Numbered from the stretch's first letter, positions 33,687-43,683 are shown. The stretch: 64,000 nt of DNA from Gammaproteobacteria bacterium (GCA_013003425.1 JABDJB010000078.1:1-64000); one strand, 5' to 3'. Notes: generated by a model from the letters alone, not told the origin. Translations and numbers: made by a program.

Positions 33687-35744
33687 ATGATGAACATTGA
33701 CGAGAATGCAGAAAAACACTGGCGGCTTGAAACCGATGCCGACAATATTGCCTGGCTGTGGTTCGACAAGGCCGGTACCGGCACCAACGTCCTGTCTGGT
33801 GAGGTGCTTTACCAGCTCAACGATATTCTCGCGGAACTGGAAAAGAATCCGCCGCGGGCGGTCGCCGTTTGCTCAGCGAAAAAGAGCGGTTTCATCGCCG
33901 GGGCCGATATAAAAGAGTTTGTAGTACTCGAGACGCCCGACCAGGCCTACGAGCTGATCCGTCACGGACAACGCGTTATGGACCGTCTTGAAGCCTTGCC
34001 GTGTCCAACCATCGCTGCAATCAACGGTTTTGCCCTGGGCGGTGGCCTGGAACTGGCACTCGCCTGCACCTATCGCATCGTAGTCGATGACGATAGCGCG
34101 CGGCTTGGCCTGCCTGAGGTGAAACTGGGCATCCATCCCGGCTTTGGCGGTACCGTACGCACGACGCAACTGGTCGACCCGCTGGCTGCGATGGACATGA
34201 TGCTGACCGGTCGCGGGCTGCGGCCGAGGAAGGCAAAGGCAATAGGCCTGGTGGACCAGGTCGTACCGGCGCGTCATCTGCTGCGTGCCACCCGCATGCT
34301 TGCCCTCAACCCGCCGAAACGCAAGGGACGAAACGTCAAGGCAAAGGCACTGAGCTTCGGCCCCAGCCGCGCGCTGCTGGCCAGGCAGATGGAAAAGAAG
34401 GTTGCGCAGAAGGCAAAGAAGGAACACTACCCTGCGCCTTACGCGATCATAGACCTGTGGAAGAAACATGCCGATAACCCGGCCGAGATGTACGAAGCTG
34501 AGGCACGTTCGATAGCCGAGCTGATGTGCACGTCGACTTCGCGCAACCTCGTGCGCGTATTCAATCTGCAGGACCGTCTCAAGGGGCTGGCCCGCAAAGC
34601 CAGGTTCCGCGCCAGCCATGTGCACGTTATCGGCGCCGGCGTAATGGGTGGCGATATCGCAGCATGGTGCGCGATGCGTGGCCTGAATGTCACCCTGCAG
34701 GACCGTGAGCCGAAGTACATCGCGCCGGCGATTGGCCGGGCCCACAAGCTGTACAAGAAACGACTGCGCAGGCCGGCAAAGATACAGGCGGCAATGGATC
34801 GCCTGATGCCTGATCCCGATGGCGACGGCGTGCGTCATGCCGACGTAGTGATCGAGGCAATTTTTGAGAATGTCGAAGCAAAGCACGAGCTTTATCGCAG
34901 CGTCGAGCCGCGCATGAAGCCGGGCGCCATACTGGCAACCAATACCTCCAGTATTCGCCTGGAGACGCTGGGTGCAGGACTGGCCGACCCGGATCGGCTG
35001 ATCGGGCTGCATTTTTTCAACCCGGTGCCGATGATGCCGCTGGTCGAGGTGATTCACACCGACAGGACGCACGAGCAGGAAGTTAGCAAGGGGCTGGCTT
35101 TTGCCCGGCAGATCGACCGGTTGCCGCTGCCGTGCAAGAGCGCGCCGGGTTTTGTCGTCAATCGTGTGCTGATGCCTTACATGATCGAGGCGGTTCGGGT
35201 TGCCGAGGAAGGTGTTGCCCTGCCCTTGATCGACAAGGCAGCAACGGATTTCGGCATGCCAATGGGACCGGTCGAGCTGGCCGACACGGTAGGCCTGGAT
35301 GTTGCTGCGTCTGTGGCCAAGGTTTTCGAAGCGGAATTCGGCATGCCGATGCCGGCTGCGCTCACCAGCAAGGTGGAAGCCGGAGAACTTGGTCGGAAGA
35401 GCGGCAAGGGTTTTTACGAGTGGAGCAAGGGCAAGGCGGTCAAACCACAGGCCGATGCCGATGACATGCCGGCTAACCTGCAGGATCGGCTGCTGCTACC
35501 CTTGATAAATGAGTCGGTGGCGTGCCTGCGTGAAGGTGTCGTCACTGACGCCGACCTGCTCGATGCCGGTGTAATTTTTGGGACCGGCTTCGCGCCATTC
35601 CGCGGCGGGCCGCTGCACTATGCAGCCAGCCGTGGCGAGCAGGAAATCGTCGCCGTACTGCGTGGGCTGGCGGCACAGTATGGTGACCGCTTCGAACCCG
35701 ACAGCGGCTGGGACAATGCCGGCCAGGAGTCTTCCGCGGCCTGA
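33687..35744 (+). CDS. fadJ: Fatty acid oxidation multifunctional enzyme (FadJ-type alpha subunit)
   Basis: About 685 residues from ATG 33687, which has GAGAGGG seven bases upstream (ATG 33681 overlaps the fadI stop and is also possible). The N-terminal half is an enoyl-CoA hydratase: oxyanion loop FIAGADIKEF and the two glutamates in FALGGGLELALAC and LGLPEVKLGIHPGFGG. The second half is 3-hydroxyacyl-CoA dehydrogenase: NAD loop VHVIGAGVMGGDIAAW, the catalytic histidine in LIGLHFFNPVPMMPLVEVI and the CKSAPGFVVNRVLMPY helix. It forms the oxidation complex with the thiolase encoded just upstream. Confidence 0.92.
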   Translation: MMNIDENAEKHWRLETDADNIAWLWFDKAGTGTNVLSGEVLYQLNDILAELEKNPPRAVAVCSAKKSGFIAGADIKEFVVLETPDQAYELIRHGQRVMDRLEALPCPTIAAINGFALGGGLELALACTYRIVVDDDSARLGLPEVKLGIHPGFGGTVRTTQLVDPLAAMDMMLTGRGLRPRKAKAIGLVDQVVPARHLLRATRMLALNPPKRKGRNVKAKALSFGPSRALLARQMEKKVAQKAKKEHYPAPYAIIDLWKKHADNPAEMYEAEARSIAELMCTSTSRNLVRVFNLQDRLKGLARKARFRASHVHVIGAGVMGGDIAAWCAMRGLNVTLQDREPKYIAPAIGRAHKLYKKRLRRPAKIQAAMDRLMPDPDGDGVRHADVVIEAIFENVEAKHELYRSVEPRMKPGAILATNTSSIRLETLGAGLADPDRLIGLHFFNPVPMMPLVEVIHTDRTHEQEVSKGLAFARQIDRLPLPCKSAPGFVVNRVLMPYMIEAVRVAEEGVALPLIDKAATDFGMPMGPVELADTVGLDVAASVAKVFEAEFGMPMPAALTSKVEAGELGRKSGKGFYEWSKGKAVKPQADADDMPANLQDRLLLPLINESVACLREGVVTDADLLDAGVIFGTGFAPFRGGPLHYAASRGEQEIVAVLRGLAAQYGDRFEPDSGWDNAGQESSAA

Positions 35745-35848
35745 GGCCAAACCGTGAACTGGGTAGTGACAGAGCCAATCAGCGTTATGGTAGACTGCGC
35801 CCTGATTGAGTCCGTAACCATTCTTTTTTCTCGGAAAATCAACGAAGT

Positions 35849-36931
35849 ATGAGCACAACGGCGAAACAGATGTCGAAAAAACAGGTCACGGTGAGTTTGC
35901 TGAAATCCTTGTCGCCCCTGGATGGCCTCAAGGCTGAAAACCTCCAGGCGCTGATGAAAAAGACTTCCGTACAGGAGGTCGGCGGCGGCCGCTACCTGTT
36001 CAAGGAGGGCGATACCGCAAAACGCACCATCTACGTGCTCAGTGGAGCCGTAGAGCTGCGTACCGATTCCAAGGTGGTGCGGGTTATCGAAGGCGGCAGC
36101 GATGAAGCAAAGCACCCGCTGGCCCCCATGCTCCCACGCAAGGTGACGGCCCGGGCACGCAGCAAGGTCGAATACATTTCGATCGACAGCGACCTGCTCG
36201 ACGTGATGCTGACCTGGGACCAGACCGGTTCTTACGAGGTCAACGAACTGCGTGCGGAAGACACGCCGGATACCGATGACTGGATGACCACCCTTCTCCA
36301 GACCAAGGCTTTCCACAAGATTCCACCGGCCAATATCCAGGCCATTTTCATGCGCATGGAGCGCGTGACCTACAAGGCCGGCGACATTGTCATCAAGCAG
36401 GGTGACGAAGGTGATTTCTTTTATGCCATCACCGATGGTCGTTGCGCCGTGACACGCGAGACGCCATTGAACAAGGACGGCATCAAGCTTGCCGAGCTGC
36501 GTGTTGGCGATACCTTCGGTGAGGAAGCGCTGATTTCCGAGGCGAAGCGAAACGCAACCGTCACCATGCTGACGGACGGCACGCTGATGCGCCTGAAGAA
36601 AGACGACTTCAACAAGCTGCTCAATGAGCCGATGCTGCAGTGGGTCGAGTACGACCGCGCGCTGGAAATTATTGAAGGCGGTGGCAAGTGGCTGGATGTG
36701 CGGCTGCCCAGTGAATTCGACAATTTCCACCAGGAAGGCGCGGTAAACATACCGCTGTACTTCATTCGGCTGAAGCTGAAAACGCTCGACCCGGACACCC
36801 AGTACGTGGTGTGCTGTGACACCGGGCGCCGCAGCTCGGCGGGTGCCTACATACTCAGCGAACGCGGTTTCAGTGTTTACGTGCTGCGTGGCGGCCTGAC
36901 GATGTCGGGGGCAGCAGAAAAAAGCGACTGA
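35849..36931 (+). CDS. Double cyclic-nucleotide-binding plus rhodanese protein
   Basis: A 360-residue soluble protein with three domains. Residues about 20-120 are a degenerate cNMP-binding fold. Residues about 146-262 are a second one with a well-kept phosphate cassette (FGEEALISEAKRNATV, 223-239, with Glu225 and Arg234). Residues about 265-355 are a rhodanese domain with active loop CDTGRRS and nucleophile Cys323. The N-terminus is Lys-rich. It is preceded by a 104-base gap and followed by a strong bidirectional terminator, so it is its own transcription unit. Coupling of a nucleotide signal to sulfur transfer or persulfide sensing is inferred; it resembles a known family of cyclic-nucleotide rhodanese proteins of unknown role. 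Confidence 0.88.
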   Translation: MSTTAKQMSKKQVTVSLLKSLSPLDGLKAENLQALMKKTSVQEVGGGRYLFKEGDTAKRTIYVLSGAVELRTDSKVVRVIEGGSDEAKHPLAPMLPRKVTARARSKVEYISIDSDLLDVMLTWDQTGSYEVNELRAEDTPDTDDWMTTLLQTKAFHKIPPANIQAIFMRMERVTYKAGDIVIKQGDEGDFFYAITDGRCAVTRETPLNKDGIKLAELRVGDTFGEEALISEAKRNATVTMLTDGTLMRLKKDDFNKLLNEPMLQWVEYDRALEIIEGGGKWLDVRLPSEFDNFHQEGAVNIPLYFIRLKLKTLDPDTQYVVCCDTGRRSSAGAYILSERGFSVYVLRGGLTMSGAAEKSD

Positions 36932-36957
36932 CGACTAACGACTCGTACGACAAAAGA

Positions 36958-36985
36958 AAAGGCCGCCTGTGAGGCGGCCTTTTTG
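36958..36985. terminator. Bidirectional rho-independent terminator
   Basis: A 9-bp perfect stem (AGGCCGCCT, 36960-36968, with 36972-36980) and 3-base loop lie between the convergent cNMP-rhodanese and pilZ genes. T residues follow on the plus strand, and AAAAGAAAA precedes it, giving U-runs on both strands. Confidence 0.9.
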
Positions 36986-37006
36986 TATCCGTCTGGTTTG
37001 CAGCGT

Positions 37007-37345
37007 TTACATCGTGTGGGTCGGCTTGTCTCCACCGAGCGCGCCCGCCAGGTAGTTTTCGATCTTGCGCTGGGTGTTGCCGTTGTCCTGGTCGCTGAAC
37101 TGCACGCCGATTCCGGTGGTGCGTTTGCCCTGCGAGCCCTTCGGCGTCATCCAGATGACCCGCCCCGCAACAGGCAGCTTTTCCTTTTCATCCATCAGAT
37201 TAAGCAGCATGAAAACTTCGTCACCCAGCCGGTAGGTGCTGTTGGTAGGGATGAAAAGACCGCCATTTTTCACGAACGGCATGTACGCCAGGTACAAGGC
37301 GCTCTTGTCCTTGATCGTGAGGGTCAGAAGTCCGGGTTTGCTCAT
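37007..37345 (-). CDS. pilZ: PilZ type IV pilus-associated protein
   Basis: A 112-residue PilZ domain: LTLTIKDKSALYLAYMPFVK, GGLFIPTNSTYRLGDEVFML, VAGRVIWMTP and TTGIGVQFSDQD. The N-terminal RxxxR motif that binds cyclic di-GMP is absent, as in the true PilZ of Pseudomonas, which instead contacts PilB and FimX. The four-base overlap with holB and the tmk-holB-pilZ order are the classical ones. It is needed for pilus assembly in Pseudomonas and Xanthomonas. Confidence 0.93.
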   Translation of the reverse strand: MSKPGLLTLTIKDKSALYLAYMPFVKNGGLFIPTNSTYRLGDEVFMLLNLMDEKEKLPVAGRVIWMTPKGSQGKRTTGIGVQFSDQDNGNTQRKIENYLAGALGGDKPTHTM

Positions 37346-38343
37346 AGTGTCTCGGCAGCGCGTCCCAGTTGAGGGCCATCTGACCAGGCAGCCAGCAGCG
37401 GCAAAATAGTCAGGGCCTGGTTAATCGCCCGGTCTGCCAGTCCAATGACGCGCTGCAGCTGGTCCAGGTAGCGGTACGATTCTGTCAAACTAAGGTCTGG
37501 TATAAGCTTTTGCAAGCTTCTTTGCAGCGTTTTGTGAACCAATTCCGGTGCTTGCCCGGTTAGCTGCCACTGGATCAGCCCATAGACCTGCTGCTGCAGC
37601 CAGCGCAGTCGCACCTGCGGGTGATCAGCGGCCCAGTTCTCGGCAATGCTGACCGCGTCAGCCTTCCCTGCCATCAGTTCGTCCAGCTGCCCGGCCAGCG
37701 TCGCCCCCATACCGGCTGCATCATGGGCGGCCAGCTCGAGCGCTGCCAGCGGCGCTCCCCAGGCCAGCTGCAGCAACCCCGGCCAGTCCGCATCGCCCTG
37801 CTGCTGCAACCATTCCAGTGCCGCGGCCGTCGGCGGGCTCGCAAAGCGCACCGTCTGGCAACGGCTGATGATCGTTGCCGCCAGCGCCGCAGGCTGACTG
37901 CTGGACAATATGAGAACGGTCCTCGCCGACGGCTCCTCGAGCGTCTTCAGCAGGCTGTTCTGCGCGCTGGGATTCATTGCGTCAGCCGGGTTGATAATGG
38001 CCACCTTGTAGCCGCCAAGCGTGCTGGTCAGCGCCAGCCGGCTGATCAGGTCACGAATCTGTTCAACCCGCACCTGCTTCTTGTCTTCCTCCGGGGCGAT
38101 CTCGACGAAATCGGGATGATTGCCACTGGCCAGCAGTTGGCAGGGGCGACAGTTGCCACAGGCGAGCGCCAGGCCAGGCGTGTCACACAACAGACCTGCC
38201 GCGACGGTGCGTGCGAACAGCCCCTTACCGACGCCGCCCTGACCGCGCAACAGCAGACCATGGGCCAGCCGGTCCGCTGCGGCAGCTTCGACCAGCTGCT
38301 GCCAGGCAGGCTCGTGCCAAGGTAATAAGTTATTTGCTATCAT
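37342..38343 (-). CDS. holB: DNA polymerase III delta-prime subunit
   Basis: A 333-residue clamp-loader subunit. The GQGGVGKGLFA P-loop-like motif (about 33-43), the four-cysteine zinc site in CDTPGLALACGNCRPCQLLA and the NPADAMNPSAQNSLLKTLEEP region match HolB. It acts in the gamma complex that loads the sliding clamp. It overlaps pilZ by four bases and follows tmk by 15 bases. Confidence 0.95.
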   Translation of the reverse strand: MIANNLLPWHEPAWQQLVEAAAADRLAHGLLLRGQGGVGKGLFARTVAAGLLCDTPGLALACGNCRPCQLLASGNHPDFVEIAPEEDKKQVRVEQIRDLISRLALTSTLGGYKVAIINPADAMNPSAQNSLLKTLEEPSARTVLILSSSQPAALAATIISRCQTVRFASPPTAAALEWLQQQGDADWPGLLQLAWGAPLAALELAAHDAAGMGATLAGQLDELMAGKADAVSIAENWAADHPQVRLRWLQQQVYGLIQWQLTGQAPELVHKTLQRSLQKLIPDLSLTESYRYLDQLQRVIGLADRAINQALTILPLLAAWSDGPQLGRAAETL

Positions 38344-38358
38344 GCAGTTATGAACTAT

Positions 38359-38988
38359 TTATAGATCTTGTTCGAGATATGGACCAAGCACCGCAACAAT
38401 TTCCTCCTGCACCGCAGCCAGGTGGGACGATGCGTCAATCGTGCGGACCCGTACCGGGTGTGATCTTGCCACATGCAGATAGGCGGCGCGGACCCGCTCG
38501 AAAAAATCGGTCTGTTCCTGCTCAAACCGGTCGAGGGCCGAGCGCTGCGCCGCCCGCCCCAGGCCGACGGACACAGGCGCGTCCAGCAACAACGTCAGGT
38601 CCGGCCACAACTCACCGTGCACCGCTGCGGCAAGCTGGTAGATAAGCTGCTCGTCGATACCGCGGCCACCACCCTGGTAGGCCAGCGTGGCATCGGTAAA
38701 CCGGTCACACAGCACCCACTTGCCCTGCTCGACTGCCGGCCTGATCTTGTGTTGCACATGCGCGCTGCGTGCGGCAAATACGAGTAACAGCTCGGTTAAA
38801 GGCGGAATTTCTGCTGCCGGCTCCAGGACGATCTCGCGGATCTGTTCGGCCAGCGCTGTCCCGCCCGGTTCTCGCGTCATGACAACTTCGTGCCCGTGTT
38901 TTTCGAGCAACACGCGGATGAATTCCATGTTCGAGCTTTTGCCGACACCCTCGATGCCTTCGACAGTGATGAATCGGCCGCGCTTCAT
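38359..38988 (-). CDS. tmk: Thymidylate kinase
   Basis: A 209-residue dTMP kinase. The P-loop is EGIEGVGKSSN (10-20), the DRF motif is WVLCDRFTDATLAYQGGGRG, and TREPGGTALAEQIREIV lies between them. It converts dTMP to dTDP. The start overlaps the mltG stop by four bases. Confidence 0.96.
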   Translation of the reverse strand: MKRGRFITVEGIEGVGKSSNMEFIRVLLEKHGHEVVMTREPGGTALAEQIREIVLEPAAEIPPLTELLLVFAARSAHVQHKIRPAVEQGKWVLCDRFTDATLAYQGGGRGIDEQLIYQLAAAVHGELWPDLTLLLDAPVSVGLGRAAQRSALDRFEQEQTDFFERVRAAYLHVARSHPVRVRTIDASSHLAAVQEEIVAVLGPYLEQDL

Positions 38989-39995
38989 TGGCGTTTGCGC
39001 AGCCGGGCCAGATAACGTTGCACAGCGCGGTTATGTTCCTCGATGCTGGTCGAGAAATAATGACTGCCGTCGCCATTACCGGTTGCGACAAAGTACAACG
39101 TGTCGCCCGGCGCCGGATGCAATGCCGCCTCGATGGCCGCTGCACCCGCCATCGCAATCGGTGTCGGTGGCAGGCCATGGCGTGTGTAGGTGTTGTAAGG
39201 CGTATCGGTCGTCAGGTCTTTCTTGCGGATGTCGCCGTCGTAGCTGGGGCCAATACCGTAGATTACCGTCGGGTCACTCTGCAGCCGCATGCGTTTTTGC
39301 AGGCGCCGGGTGAACACGCCGGCAATCTGCGGCCGCTCGCTGGCGAGCGCCGTTTCCTTCTCGATAATTGAAGCCAGGATCAGCGCCTCATCCGGTTCCT
39401 GCAACGGAATATTCTCGTCCCGTGCATCCCACAGTCGCGCCAGTGTTTCCTCCAGCAGCTCATTGGCACGGCGTAACAGCTCAATGTCTGTAGTGCCGCG
39501 GGTGTAGTAATAGGTTTCGGGCAGAAAACGTCCTTCGGGATGGACGCCCTCGTGACCCATTGCCTCCATGATTTCGGCATCTGCCATGTCACCGATGGTA
39601 TGCGTTACCTGCGGTTCCGCAGCAAGCGTTTTACGCAACTCGGCGAATGTCGAGCCTTCGATGATAGTAAATGCATGCTGCACCACCTTGCCGCCCACCA
39701 GCAGGGCCAGCAACTGCCGCGGACTGAGGTCAGGTTGCAGCTCATACTCGCCGGCGCGAATACGGGACTCATCGCCGCGGCTGCGGGCGTACCACACAAA
39801 CCAGCGTGGGCGCTCCAGCCAGCCGCGCTGGTGCAGATCCAGCGCAATCGCGCCAAGCGAACTGCCCGCTGGTACTTCGTATTGCGTGGTGCTGTCCAGC
39901 GAAATGCTGCTGTCGAGGTACGACTGGAACAGCTGGTGCCCGCCCCAGGCCGACAGACCTGTCGCTATCACAACAATGATAATCAGCCAGCGCAT
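38985..39995 (-). CDS. mltG: Endolytic murein transglycosylase MltG
   Basis: A 336-residue single-pass inner-membrane enzyme (hydrophobic helix about 3-16). The LysM-like part is followed by the YceG catalytic region with glutamate in ALILASIIEKETALASERPQ and the RLQKRMRLQSDPTVIYGIG motif. The C-terminus has ALHPAPGDTLYFVATGNG. It cuts nascent glycan chains and sets their length. It overlaps pabC by 13 bases and tmk by four. Confidence 0.95.
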   Translation of the reverse strand: MRWLIIIVVIATGLSAWGGHQLFQSYLDSSISLDSTTQYEVPAGSSLGAIALDLHQRGWLERPRWFVWYARSRGDESRIRAGEYELQPDLSPRQLLALLVGGKVVQHAFTIIEGSTFAELRKTLAAEPQVTHTIGDMADAEIMEAMGHEGVHPEGRFLPETYYYTRGTTDIELLRRANELLEETLARLWDARDENIPLQEPDEALILASIIEKETALASERPQIAGVFTRRLQKRMRLQSDPTVIYGIGPSYDGDIRKKDLTTDTPYNTYTRHGLPPTPIAMAGAAAIEAALHPAPGDTLYFVATGNGDGSHYFSTSIEEHNRAVQRYLARLRKRQ

Positions 39996-40810
39996 GACGG
40001 TTCCTGCTCTGCCAGGGCGTCTTGCAGCGATTGCGTTACAGGACCGGGCACCAGGCTACGCCCGGCGATCTCGATGACCGGCCGGATCCCGGTAATGCTG
40101 CTGGTCAGGAATAGCTCCGCTGCCGCCAAGGTCTCGTCGACCGTGACCGGACGCATGGTCAGCGCGATACCCGCGTCGTGCGCGAGCCCTGAAACGACGT
40201 CGCGCATTACGCCTGCCACGCCGCAATCGTCGAGCGCAGGCGTAACCAGGCCACCCTGGTGATCGACCAGGAACAGGTTTGCGCCAGTCGCTTCGATGAC
40301 ATTGCCATTACTGTCCAGCATCAGACCTTCGTCGACTTGCCCGTTCATCCGGACTTCGCGACTGCCCAGCACCTGCTCCAGCCGGTTCAGGTGCTTGATA
40401 CCGGCCAGACTACCACCGCTTGCCAGACGCGTCCCACACCACATCAGGCGTACTTCAGACGCGAATCGCGGCCAGTCACTGCTGATCAGGATACGACGCG
40501 GCCGGGCGCTGTCCGGCGGTGTATAGCCGCGCTCGCCGGAGCCACGCGTAATCACCAGCTTGAGCACACCGTGCCCCAGGTCGGCGGCTGCCCCTTCCAG
40601 TTCGGTCGTCAGCAGGTGACGGTCCGGCAAGTGCAGTCCGAGAACTTCCGCACCAGCAGACAGGCGGTGCAGGTGACGCCGCAGGAGTCGCACCTTGCCA
40701 TCGACCACGGCCATCGTTTCAAACAAACCGTCGCCGAACTGCAGCCCGCGATCGAGTGCATGCACACCGCCGGTCGCCACACCGTCCACGCTGATACGCC
40801 GGGTAGTCAC
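39983..40810 (-). CDS. pabC: Aminodeoxychorismate lyase (PLP)
   Basis: A 275-residue class IV aminotransferase-fold enzyme. The cofactor lysine lies in SLAGIKHLNRLEQVLGSREV. DRGLQFGDGLFETMAVVDGK near residue 20 and EATGANLFLVDHQGGLVTPA are the family signatures. It releases pyruvate from aminodeoxychorismate and yields 4-aminobenzoate for folate. It overlaps pabB by four bases, so the two pab genes are coupled. Confidence 0.93.
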   Translation of the reverse strand: MTTRRISVDGVATGGVHALDRGLQFGDGLFETMAVVDGKVRLLRRHLHRLSAGAEVLGLHLPDRHLLTTELEGAAADLGHGVLKLVITRGSGERGYTPPDSARPRRILISSDWPRFASEVRLMWCGTRLASGGSLAGIKHLNRLEQVLGSREVRMNGQVDEGLMLDSNGNVIEATGANLFLVDHQGGLVTPALDDCGVAGVMRDVVSGLAHDAGIALTMRPVTVDETLAAAELFLTSSITGIRPVIEIAGRSLVPGPVTQSLQDALAEQEPSCAG

Positions 40811-42153
40811 AATTCCGCTCCCAGGGCCTGCAGCATGCCGCGCGCCTTGGCCCGTGTTTCTTCCAGCTCGTGTTCGGGTATGGAGTCAGCAACTATCCCG
40901 GCTCCGGCCCGAACGCTGATTTCACGCCCGTTCCTGACCAGCGTCCGGATCAGGATGTTCAGGTCACAGTTACCGCTGCGATCCAGGTAGCCAAAAGATC
41001 CCGTATACGCCCCACGCGCAGCCTGTTCCAGCTGCGCAATGATTTCCATACAGCGTACCTTTGGACAACCGGTAATGGTGCCGCCCGGAAAAACCGCGCG
41101 CATGGCGTGCACAGCAGAGACATCGTCGCGCAACGTACCGGTTACATTGGACACTATATGATGCACGTGGGCATAGGTCTCGAGCGTCATCATTTCATCG
41201 ACCACAACGCTGCCCGCTGCACAGACACGACCGAGGTCATTGCGTTCCAGGTCGATCAGCATGGTGTGCTCGGCCAGTTCCTTGGCGTTGTCCAGCAATT
41301 CATGGCTCAGTTCCTCGTCGTCTTCGGCTGATTGACCACGCGGACGGGTGCCGGCAATCGGGCGGGTGCTTGCGCGACCGTCAAGTACCTGCAGCAGCCG
41401 CTCAGGAGACGAACTGATTATCGCGTTGTCGCCCCAACGTACCAGACCGGCAAACGGCCCGGGGTTGCTGGCTCGCAGGCGCCGGTACAGCCCGACGTCA
41501 GCAACAGGGCCGAACAGCCTGGCGTGCCAGCCGCGCGACAGATTGGCCTGGAAAACATCACCGGCATAAATGTGCCGCTTGGCCTGCATCACGGCATTGA
41601 TGAACTGTCCCGGCTCTTCTTCCCTGACTGCCGACAGCATCATCCGGTCGCCATCGGGATCGTGCCGCGGCAGTGAATTGATGTCACTCCCTATCAGCGC
41701 CGCATCGGCCGGATCGTCAGCAGTTACGAACATCGTGTCAGTCCGGTGATCGCGTATCACCGCCGCCCCCATGCGAGTGGCAAAGGCAACCGGAAGACCG
41801 GAAGGCATGGGCAGTCGCAGGGTTGGCTCGATCTGTTGGGCCAATTCGTAGCCGAGGTATACAAACCAGCCGCTGCAAAACGGCAGCGCACTGACAGGCG
41901 CGCACGGCTGCTCGGCACGCAGCCAGCGGTCCAGAGCGTCGAGAAAATCACTCGTATCGCCGGTTGCACCATGCAGCCGCTGTGTGGCATCCAGCCAGAT
42001 CGATTTCCCGGGAAACGCAAACAGGATATCGAAGCGCCCATGGGGTGTGCCGGCTGCCGCACTGTCGAGAAAATACGGGTAGCGCTCAGGGTTGAGCGCG
42101 TGCAGCTGCAGCAGATCGAAGCCGCTGCCGATCTGGTCTATACGTGGTTGCAC
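40807..42153 (-). CDS. pabB: Aminodeoxychorismate synthase component I
   Basis: About 448 residues from a GTG at 42153, which lies two bases after the fabF stop; a longer frame to 42270 would overlap fabF. The C-terminal half is a chorismate-binding domain: IAGTRPRGQSAEDDEELSHE, LIDLERNDLGRVCAAGSV, VFPGGTITGCPKVRCMEII and GAYTGSFGYL. The usual fab clusters have only pabC here; in this one the synthase lies upstream of it. No pabA is in the window. Confidence 0.92.
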   Translation of the reverse strand: MQPRIDQIGSGFDLLQLHALNPERYPYFLDSAAAGTPHGRFDILFAFPGKSIWLDATQRLHGATGDTSDFLDALDRWLRAEQPCAPVSALPFCSGWFVYLGYELAQQIEPTLRLPMPSGLPVAFATRMGAAVIRDHRTDTMFVTADDPADAALIGSDINSLPRHDPDGDRMMLSAVREEEPGQFINAVMQAKRHIYAGDVFQANLSRGWHARLFGPVADVGLYRRLRASNPGPFAGLVRWGDNAIISSSPERLLQVLDGRASTRPIAGTRPRGQSAEDDEELSHELLDNAKELAEHTMLIDLERNDLGRVCAAGSVVVDEMMTLETYAHVHHIVSNVTGTLRDDVSAVHAMRAVFPGGTITGCPKVRCMEIIAQLEQAARGAYTGSFGYLDRSGNCDLNILIRTLVRNGREISVRAGAGIVADSIPEHELEETRAKARGMLQALGAEL

Positions 42154-42155
42154 AG

Positions 42156-43388
42156 TCAGACGGCGGAAACTACCAGGGTGCCGTTGGTGCCACCGAAGCC
42201 GAACGAATTGGAAAGGGCAGCTCGTACCGACGCCTGGCGCGCCTCGTTGGGAACATAGTCCAGATCGCAATCGGGATCGGCGGTTACCTGGTTAATTGTT
42301 GGCGGCAGGATACCGTCCCGAATTGCCAGCACCGAAAAAATTGCCTCCACACCGCCTGCTGCGCCGAGCAGGTGCCCGGTCATCGACTTGGTGGAACTGA
42401 CAGCGAGTCGCTCGGCTGCGCTGCCAAAGACCCTGCGGATGGCCACCGTCTCGGCTTTGTCCCCCAATGGAGTGGAGGTGCCATGCGCGTTGACGTAGTC
42501 GACATCGTCCGGGTTGAGGCCGGCATCGCGTAACGCATTTTGCATGCAGGCTGCGGCACCTGATCCGTCCTCGACCGGGGCCGTGATGTGATGCGCATCC
42601 GCACTCATGCCGAAACCGAGCACTTCGGCGTAGATATTTGCTCCGCGACCGCGCGCCTGTTCGTACTCTTCCAGCACCAGCACGCCGGCGCCATCTGCCA
42701 GCACGAACCCGTCACGCCCCGCATCGAAGGGCCGGCTGGCACCCTGCGGATCATCATTGCGTGACGACAGCGCGCGGGCAGCACAGAAGCCGCCAACGCC
42801 CAGCGGCGTGGTCGCCATCTCGGCGCCGCCGGCAATCATGGTATCGGCATCACCCGCTGCGATCAGGCGCGCGGCCAAACCGATATTATGCGTAGCGGTA
42901 GTACAGGCTGTAACGCAGGCAATGTTCGGTCCGCGCAGGCCATAGCGCATCGAAACGTGACCTGAAACCATGTTGATTATGCTGCCGGGAATAAAGAACG
43001 GCGAGATCTTTCGCGGTCCCTTGGTCATATAGGCGAGGTGGTTTTTTTCGATCGTCTCGATTCCACCGATACCGGCACCCACAGCAACACCGACGCGCCG
43101 CGGATCATCCGGTTCCAGGCCGGCATCCTCCCAGGCCTGTTGCGAGGCAGCTATGCCGTAATGAATGAACTCGTCGGTCTGCCGCGCCACTTTCGGGTTC
43201 AGATAGTCCGACAAATTAAAGCCGCTCACCTCGCCGGCGAACGTAGTGGCGAACGGTGACGCGTCGAAACGCTCGATCGGACGTATGCCGCTTTTGCCAG
43301 CAATAATCTGCTGCCACGCTGTATCGATCGTGCTGCCAACGGGCGACACGATCCCCAGTCCTGTTATTACTACACGGCGTCCGGTCAC
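42156..43388 (-). CDS. fabF: 3-oxoacyl-ACP synthase II
   Basis: A 410-residue condensing enzyme. Catalytic cysteine lies in [18 protein letters not shown], the first histidine in [16 protein letters not shown] and the second in [18 protein letters not shown]. The C-terminus has [15 protein letters not shown]. It extends malonyl-ACP with acyl-ACP in type II fatty acid synthesis. It follows acpP by 55 bases. Confidence 0.97.
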   Translation of the reverse strand: MTGRRVVITGLGIVSPVGSTIDTAWQQIIAGKSGIRPIERFDASPFATTFAGEVSGFNLSDYLNPKVARQTDEFIHYGIAASQQAWEDAGLEPDDPRRVGVAVGAGIGGIETIEKNHLAYMTKGPRKISPFFIPGSIINMVSGHVSMRYGLRGPNIACVTACTTATHNIGLAARLIAAGDADTMIAGGAEMATTPLGVGGFCAARALSSRNDDPQGASRPFDAGRDGFVLADGAGVLVLEEYEQARGRGANIYAEVLGFGMSADAHHITAPVEDGSGAAACMQNALRDAGLNPDDVDYVNAHGTSTPLGDKAETVAIRRVFGSAAERLAVSSTKSMTGHLLGAAGGVEAIFSVLAIRDGILPPTINQVTADPDCDLDYVPNEARQASVRAALSNSFGFGGTNGTLVVSAV

Positions 43389-43443
43389 TGGAGTTCGTCC
43401 TGGACTTGTAGCTCCGGCAGTGACGCCGGCGCGTCTGCCGCTA

Positions 43444-43683
43444 TCAGGCGGCCTGGTTCTGCATGATGTAGTCGATGGCCTGCTTTACGGTCGTGATCTT
43501 CTCGGCCTCTTCGTCCGGAATCTCACACTCGAATTCCTCTTCCAGTGCCATCACGAGTTCGACCGTGTCGAGGGAATCAGCGCCAAGGTCGTCGACGAAC
43601 GACGCTTCCGTCGTTACGGTCTCTTCCTTTACGCCTAATTGCTCGGCAACGATTTTCTTGACTTGTTCGTCGACACTACTCAT
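43444..43683 (-). CDS. acpP: Acyl carrier protein
   Basis: A 79-residue acidic helical protein. The phosphopantetheine serine is Ser37 in [20 protein letters not shown], and [20 protein letters not shown] follows. It is the carrier for fatty acid synthesis and one of the most conserved genes of the cluster. It lies between fabG (80 bases upstream) and fabF. Confidence 0.98.
   Translation of the reverse strand: MSSVDEQVKKIVAEQLGVKEETVTTEASFVDDLGADSLDTVELVMALEEEFECEIPDEEAEKITTVKQAIDYIMQNQAA

Noticed and set aside
33873-35072. Long open frame antisense to fadJ
   Set aside because: A shadow of a highly conserved gene with no motif of its own.
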